Shown: one piece after another, positions 1 to 3,131 of the stretch
Numbering within the stretch: position 1 is the stretch's first letter
Layout of the letters: each line of letters starts with the position of its first letter
From: Tannerellaceae bacterium
Lineage (GTDB): Bacteria; Bacteroidota; Bacteroidia; Bacteroidales; Tannerellaceae
Length of the DNA stretch: 5,608 nt
Assembly: GCA_031279915.1 (NCBI GenBank)
Contig: JAITHO010000017.1
Span: 1 to 5,608 of the forward strand
Direction: 5' to 3'
Made by a program: the position numbers and the translations under genes
Notes under the pieces: generated by a model
What the model was told of the DNA's origin: nothing
Database searches by the model: none
Seen by the model: the letters and a program-made list of their open reading frames with translations, nothing else

Positions 1-1006
1 TCTGGATAGGAGCCAGCCTTAGAGCCTCATCCATCCAGTTTGTGTAAGGAACCCGCTCCGGATGCCAGTTGCCCTGCTCATCATATCCCATCTCAATCTT
101 ACTGATGATGCTGGGATCGGCAACGAAGTATCCAACCTTCCTGTCCCATTCCAGGGTCGGCACAAGAGGATAAGGCGTCGTTTTCGTCGTAGCGCGATTA
201 GCCTCGCGAACCAGCTCTACCCATTCGGCTCCGTCCATGACGTCCACCGTCCGGGTAGCCTGCTGAATGCCATAGTAGCCGTTGTAATCAATCTGAGTTC
301 TCCCAGCCCTACCCTTTTTAGTAGTGATAAGAATAACTCCATTAGCTCCGCGAGAGCCGTAGATAGCCGTAGCCGAAGCATCCTTTAAGATCTCAATCGA
401 CTCAATATCCGATCCGCTCAGCTCATTCAAGCCAACAACAATCGGAATACCATCCACCACATAAAGCGGATCATTCGTAGCCTTCAGCGATCGATTCCCG
501 CGGATACGGATAGCCGTCTCCCCACCGGGAACAGCATTCTTCCTCATCACCGAAAGCCCTGCCGCCCGTCCCTGCAAAGCCTCCTGGGCGCTGAAGGTGG
601 CCACCTCCTGGAGCTTGTCGCCCTTGACCGACGCAACGGAGCCCGTAAGGTCGCGCTTCTTCACCACGCCGTAACCAACCACCACAACCTCGTCGAGGTT
701 CAGCAAATCTTCCTTAATAACAATCACCGGATTATTCTTACCGTCAAGATTAAAATCCAAAGGCTGAAAGCCAACGTAAGACACCGATAAAACAACATTG
801 AGGTTGGGAACCGTAATAGTGAACTTACCATCCAGATCGGTAATCACCCCATTCGCCGTACCCTTCTCAATCACATTAGCGCCTATGACCGGAATCCCAG
901 ACGCATCATTCACTACTCCCCAAACAGTTTGCTGAGCAAACACGCCCGCAACGCCAAACATAGCCGGGAGCAATAACAAACAAAGAAACCTGATGCATTT
1001 TCTCAT
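1..1006 (-). CDS. SusC/RagA-family TonB-dependent outer-membrane receptor, N-terminal part (partial)
   Basis: This is the first 335 codons of a receptor that imports oligosaccharides or other nutrients across the outer membrane, powered by TonB; family members run to about 1000 residues, so roughly a third is present and the rest lies beyond the left edge. A signal peptide covers residues 1-24 (RK near the start, a leucine-rich core, then VFA before QQ). Residues about 27-100 form a carboxypeptidase-regulatory-like beta domain (GANVIEKGT, TDLDGKFTI). The SusC-type TonB box DEVVVVGYG is at about 105-113. The plug domain follows, with EALQGRAAGLSV, GNRSLKATNDPLYVVDGIP and SRGANGVILITTKKG. The ATG at 1006 was chosen; an in-frame ATG at 1012 would add two residues, and a TAA lies just upstream. 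There is no clear Shine-Dalgarno, which is usual for the phylum. A SusD partner would be expected downstream, outside the window. The substrate cannot be told from this part. Confidence 0.95.
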   Translation of the reverse strand, partial: MRKCIRFLCLLLLPAMFGVAGVFAQQTVWGVVNDASGIPVIGANVIEKGTANGVITDLDGKFTITVPNLNVVLSVSYVGFQPLDFNLDGKNNPVIVIKEDLLNLDEVVVVGYGVVKKRDLTGSVASVKGDKLQEVATFSAQEALQGRAAGLSVMRKNAVPGGETAIRIRGNRSLKATNDPLYVVDGIPIVVGLNELSGSDIESIEILKDASATAIYGSRGANGVILITTKKGRAGRTQIDYNGYYGIQQATRTVDVMDGAEWVELVREANRATTKTTPYPLVPTLEWDRKVGYFVADPSIISKIEMGYDEQGNWHPERVPYTNWMDEALRLAPIQ

Positions 1007-1278
1007 GAGCATATTGATTTAAAATGAATAAATGATGCAACATCACTTTTCAACCGCATTATATTGAATTTGACATGCCGATTTGCTCCAAGCTTGGCCC
1101 GGAGTACAGATTGATTTAACAAGGAAGTGTGAGAGAGTAAGGGACGGTTAACTAATTCACCGGTGGATTTGTCAAGGGGGTAAAACGTAGAGTTGTCACC
1201 GTCGCATTTTCCGACAGCGGCTTTTTCATGATAGCATATAGGTAACAATAGATACATATAAGAGATTTTTAACGAGGG
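1007..1278 (-). other. Long untranslated leader of the SusC-like gene
   Basis: No convincing gene lies here. If transcription starts from the promoter at 1279-1308, this stretch is the 5' leader of the receptor mRNA. It contains two short perfect palindromes, CCAAGCTTGG at 1088-1097 and CACCGGTG near 1157-1164, and otherwise no strong hairpin or known riboswitch that I recognise. A 92-codon minus-strand reading frame across it begins inside the -7 box, so this promoter could not transcribe its start; it also resembles no family known to me. Long leaders allow control by small RNAs, but nothing here shows that directly. Confidence 0.4.
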
Positions 1279-1308
1279 CAAATATAGAACTTAAATTTAA
1301 CTTGCAAA
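1279..1308 (-). promoter_or_regulatory. Bacteroidetes-type promoter, probably for the SusC-like gene
   Basis: On the minus strand the -7 element TATATTTG (1286 to 1279) fits TAnnTTTG exactly, and TTTG (1308 to 1305) fits the -33 element with an 18-nt spacer. The promoters of the two RNA units upstream of the abi gene have the same boxes and spacing. Initiation would fall near 1270-1275 and leave a receptor leader of about 265 nt. I found no other TAnnTTTG on this strand between it and the gene. The assignment to the receptor is by position only. Confidence 0.6.
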
Positions 1309-1855
1309 ATCGCGGAAGCAATACGCGCATTTCCTTCACCGCGCCTCAGAACCGCTCCGGAAGGGCATGTTTTCATGTTCTGAGGAGGCTCCATTTTTTC
1401 TCCGGAGCCAGCCCAGGCTTGGGATTGTGTAAAAAATTTAACATTGTGCCTTTCCCAACCTTTAGAGACATGCCTATTCCGGACTTTTTCGCCTGCAAAA
1501 TCCGTTTTCAATAACCGATAGAGCTTTGCAAAATGCAGATAGCCTCAATCAACTATGCCCCCAACTTTAGCTCGCGTTTGATAGCTGCGTAATAAATTCA
1601 GTTATTTTATTCCACGACTATTACAAACTGGCGCGATGGAGCTATTTTTAATTTATTTCACGAATACATCTTTTTTTGCGATCGATATTATATGGTTTTG
1701 TAAACAAATAAGCATGTTTGGGGGTCCAACATCTTGTGTAAAGCTCCAAGATTTCTGTCCGGACGCCTCCACATCGGAACGTTTGGTGGCTCTCTCGTGC
1801 AAAGCTCTCACCGATTGATTTTCCCGTGTCTCCCCTCCAATGAGAAAGCCATCCG
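1309..1855. other. Non-coding stretch between the divergent promoters, no gene recognised
   Basis: Apart from the inverted-repeat block at 1333-1423, this stretch shows no supported gene. Small open frames of 60-80 codons occur on both strands (for example at 1302-1514, 1636-1818 and 1648-1869) but overlap one another and resemble no protein family I know. It is AT-rich around 1590-1720. An 11-bp inverted repeat occurs as AGAGCTTTGCA at 1520-1530 and TGCAAAGCTCT at 1798-1808, with a looser direct echo near 1735-1747. No TAnnTTTG promoter was seen on the plus strand before 1879. Confidence 0.5.
1333..1423. other. Block of overlapping inverted repeats, possible structured RNA
   Basis: Several complementary arms lie within about 90 bases. 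CCTCAGAAC (1344-1352) pairs perfectly with GTTCTGAGG (1377-1385). GCTCCGG (1354-1360) pairs with CCGGAGC (1402-1408). GGCTCC (1387-1392) pairs with GGAGCC (1404-1409). CCTTC (1333-1337) pairs with GAAGG (1360-1364). CATG repeats around TTTT at 1366-1377, and CCCA/TGGG form a small hairpin near 1412-1423. Some arms compete, so alternative folds are possible. A run of six T (1394-1399) lies in a loop, so it is not a standard terminator. Strand and role are unknown; it could be a small RNA, the relic of a mobile palindrome, or chance. Confidence 0.35.
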
Positions 1856-1856
1856 A

Positions 1857-1886
1857 TTTGCAGTATCAATCAAAAGCGTATCTTTG
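1857..1886 (+). promoter_or_regulatory. Bacteroidetes-type promoter of RNA unit 1
   Basis: TTTG at 1857-1860 (within TTTGCAG) serves as the -33 element and TATCTTTG at 1879-1886 as the -7 element, separated by 18 nt. Both fit the Bacteroidetes sigma factor consensus (TTTG, then TAnnTTTG). Transcription should begin within a few bases after 1888, just before the hairpin. Confidence 0.75.
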
Positions 1887-1889
1887 CAG

Positions 1890-1948
1890 CCAACAGGCCT
1901 CCCCCGCTTCCCGTAAGAACAGCGCGCTCAGGGGAGGCCTTTTATTTT
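1890..1948 (+). ncRNA. Small structured RNA, unit 1, upstream of the abi gene
   Basis: The RNA is predicted to start near 1890 and end in the tract TTTTATTTT (1940-1948), giving about 55-60 nt. The lower stem is ten perfect base pairs: 1895-1904 (AGGCCTCCCC) with 1931-1940. Above it, CGCT (1905-1908) pairs with AGCG (1921-1924), leaving a one-sided bulge at 1925-1930 and a 12-nt apical loop at 1909-1920. The stem followed by a U-rich tail also has the form of an intrinsic terminator, so promoter, RNA and terminator make a complete small-RNA gene. The loop contains CGTAAGAA, complementary to early codons of the abi gene. The exact ends are inferred and no family is recognised. Confidence 0.65.
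1895..1948 (+). terminator. Intrinsic-terminator-like hairpin closing RNA unit 1
   Basis: A 10-bp GC-rich stem (arms 1895-1904 and 1931-1940) is followed directly by TTTTATTTT. The 26-nt interval between the arms is larger than usual for a terminator but is itself partly paired. It should end most transcripts before copy 2 begins. Confidence 0.55.
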
Positions 1949-1951
1949 CAT

Positions 1952-1981
1952 TTTGCAGTATTGAGAAAAAGCATATCTTTG
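1952..1981 (+). promoter_or_regulatory. Bacteroidetes-type promoter of RNA unit 2 (and possibly of the abi gene)
   Basis: TTTG at 1952-1955 and TATCTTTG at 1974-1981 are spaced 18 nt apart, exactly as in unit 1. The spacer sequence between the boxes has diverged from copy 1 (five changes) while the boxes are unchanged, which argues that both promoters are functional. This is the promoter closest to the abi start codon, so read-through from it is the simplest source of abi mRNA. Confidence 0.75.
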
Positions 1982-1984
1982 CAC

Positions 1985-2043
1985 CCAACATGCCTCCCCC
2001 GCTTCCCGTAAGAACAGCGCAATCAGGGGAGGCCTTTTATTTT
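1985..2043 (+). ncRNA. Small structured RNA, unit 2, directly upstream of the abi gene
   Basis: This copy is identical to unit 1 over about 59 nt except at three positions: G1896 became T1991, and GC at 1926-1927 became AA at 2021-2022. The first change breaks one pair near the base of the stem, leaving eight perfect pairs (1992-1999 with 2026-2033); the other two lie in the unpaired bulge. The upper stem CGCT/AGCG (2000-2003 with 2016-2019) and the apical loop at 2004-2015 are unchanged. The U-rich tail ends 5 nt before the abi ATG, so the RNA and the abi leader overlap completely. The ends are inferred. Confidence 0.65.
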
Positions 2044-2044
2044 T
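1990..2044 (+). terminator. Terminator-like hairpin in the abi leader, possible attenuator
   Basis: The stem (1992-1999 with 2026-2033) is followed by TTTTATTTTT, so most transcripts from either upstream promoter should stop just before the abi start codon. Its right arm carries GGAGG (2028-2032), the only Shine-Dalgarno-like sequence ahead of the ATG. It is 16 nt away, which is far for use, and is paired in the fold. The abi gene is therefore expected to be expressed at a low level, by read-through. Confidence 0.5.
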
Positions 2045-2048
2045 AATC

Positions 2049-2960
2049 ATGAAGAAAGCCATTTACACCAAGCCTTTCCTTTCTTACGAGGAACAAATCG
2101 CACTACTCAAATCCCGTGGCATGAAGTTTTCCGACGAAGCAAAAGCGCTGCATTTGCTCCACCATATCAGCTATTATCGTTTCAGCGTATACTGGCGGCC
2201 TTTGCTTGCCGACAAGGAAAATGTGATTTTCAAGTCTGAGGCAGATTTTGAAACAGCCTTTGCTCTGTATAAATTCGACCGCGAGCTGCGCCGGTTGTTG
2301 CTTTCCGAACTTGAAAAAATCGAGATTGCCGTTCGTTCGCGAATGGTACATTCGATTTCAACAGAGCATGGCTCGTTTTGGATGGAAGATGAGAGCCTGT
2401 TTGCCGATTCGGTCAAACATCAATCGACGCTTGCTAAGATACAGGAGGAACTGTTGCGAAGCGATGAGGAGTCTATCCTTTCTTTCAAATCAGCATGGAA
2501 CAACCCCCTCCCGCCATCCTTTATTACGCTTGAGATTGCCTCCTTCGGTGCGCTGTCGCGACTGTATGAAAACCTGCAATCAGACGTAGCTAAGCGTGAG
2601 GTATCACAGGCGTTCGGATTGTCCGACAAGGTTTTTATTTCGTGGCTACACAGTTTTGTTTATATCCGCAATGTTTGCGCCCATCATGCCCGCATCTGGA
2701 ACAGGTGGCTGCGGATACAGCCATTGTTTCCCAGACATGCAACCCATCCGTGGCTGACAGACAAAAGCGCCTGCAATAACCGCATGTACTATGTCTTGTC
2801 CATGATACTTTATTTGCTCAACACTGTCAATCCAGGGCATAGCTTTAAGCAAAAAGTCGAAAGCCTTTTCATGAAGTATCCAAATGTGGACAGGAGGGCG
2901 ATGGGGTTCCCCGTCGCATGGCGCTCAGAGACGCTCTGGGAAAAAGCTTCGGAAATCTGA
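2049..2960 (+). CDS. Abi_2 family (AbiD/AbiF-type) abortive-infection HEPN protein
   Basis: The 303-residue protein has the full Abi_2 layout and typical family length. It starts with KPFLSYEEQIALLKSRGM, followed by LHHISYYRFSVYWRPLL (37-53), the FDRELRRLLLSELEKIEIAVRSR helix region (76-98) and IRNVCAHHARIWNR (206-219). HEPN proteins of this type are usually RNA-cleaving, and lactococcal AbiD/AbiF members stop phage growth. Two R-x4-H motifs are visible: R96-H101 (RSRMVH) and R207-H212 (RNVCAH); the second is the strongly conserved family motif and the likely active site. No signal peptide or membrane segment is seen, so it should act in the cytoplasm. The ATG at 2049 lies 5 nt after the tail of RNA unit 2 and gives the expected N-terminus. 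The gene stands alone, flanked by its own RNA units and by a separate promoter for the next gene; its base composition looks AT-richer than the flanking genes. The defence role is inferred from the family. Confidence 0.9.
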   Translation: MKKAIYTKPFLSYEEQIALLKSRGMKFSDEAKALHLLHHISYYRFSVYWRPLLADKENVIFKSEADFETAFALYKFDRELRRLLLSELEKIEIAVRSRMVHSISTEHGSFWMEDESLFADSVKHQSTLAKIQEELLRSDEESILSFKSAWNNPLPPSFITLEIASFGALSRLYENLQSDVAKREVSQAFGLSDKVFISWLHSFVYIRNVCAHHARIWNRWLRIQPLFPRHATHPWLTDKSACNNRMYYVLSMILYLLNTVNPGHSFKQKVESLFMKYPNVDRRAMGFPVAWRSETLWEKASEI

Positions 2961-2963
2961 AGC
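2946..2963 (+). other. Small hairpin across the abi stop codon
   Basis: GCTTCGG (2946-2952) can pair with CTGAAGC (2957-2963), including one G-U pair, around a 4-nt loop. The TGA stop (2958-2960) lies in the right arm. No T-tract follows, so it is a weak terminator candidate at best; it could slow 3' decay of the mRNA. Confidence 0.3.
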
Positions 2964-3006
2964 ATGTCTTCCGGAGGCATATCCATCCTGTAGCTATTAA
3001 CCGATT

Positions 3007-3025
3007 CGCTTCACGCTTCACGCTT
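3007..3025. repeat. Short tandem repeat in the abi-GH2 gap
   Basis: The 7-base unit CGCTTCA is repeated about 2.7 times without mismatch. The gap from 2961 to 3077 otherwise holds nothing I recognise. No function is suggested. Confidence 0.6.
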
Positions 3026-3077
3026 TACTGTTTGCTAAATGGCCGACTCTGCTCGGTATCCCCCAAATCCCCCACCC

Positions 3078-3107
3078 TGACAGTTTCATTCTGTTTCCTT
3101 ACCTTTG
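3078..3107 (+). promoter_or_regulatory. Bacteroidetes-type promoter of the GH2 gene
   Basis: TACCTTTG (3100-3107) fits the -7 consensus TAnnTTTG exactly and lies 24 nt before the GH2 start codon. The -33 position is weak (TGAC at 3078-3081 instead of TTTG), as expected if an activator of the glycan locus is needed. The leader would be about 20 nt. This makes the GH2 gene a transcription unit separate from abi. Confidence 0.6.
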
Positions 3108-3131
3108 TGCGTCACTCAATTATTCTGTACC

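Larger units (their letters stand above)
1856..2045 (+). repeat. Two tandem 95-bp direct repeats, each a promoter plus hairpin RNA unit
   Basis: Copy 1 runs from 1856 to 1950 and copy 2 from 1951 to 2045, with an exact 95-base period and no insertion or deletion. I count 84 of 95 identical positions. The differences are not evenly spread: five fall in 1867-1878, the spacer between the promoter boxes, while the boxes and nearly all of the folded part are unchanged. Because 95 is not a multiple of 3, any protein frame through both copies would read them in different frames, so conservation must act on DNA or RNA. I could not find a third copy in the window. Confidence 0.92.

Noticed and set aside
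62..388. 108-codon plus-strand frame
   Set aside because: It is the antisense shadow of the receptor, whose minus-strand translation shows clear plug-domain motifs throughout.
1003..1281. 92-codon minus-strand frame upstream of the receptor
   Set aside because: It starts inside the predicted -7 box, overlaps the receptor start and has no family resemblance.
1386..1409. Intrinsic terminator near the T-run at 1394-1399
   Set aside because: The T-run lies inside the hairpin loop, not after the stem, and no gene ends nearby.
1302..1869. Small overlapping open frames of 60-80 codons on both strands
   Set aside because: They overlap one another on opposite strands, lack promoters and recognisable motifs, and lie over inverted repeats or AT-rich DNA.
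1856..2045. CRISPR array
   Set aside because: There are only two long, adjacent direct repeats with no spacers and no cas genes nearby; each unit carries promoter and hairpin elements instead.
1840..2046. 68-codon plus-strand frame running through both repeat copies
   Set aside because: The 95-bp period makes the two copies read in different frames, so the frame is incidental to a conserved nucleic-acid element; the peptide resembles nothing known.
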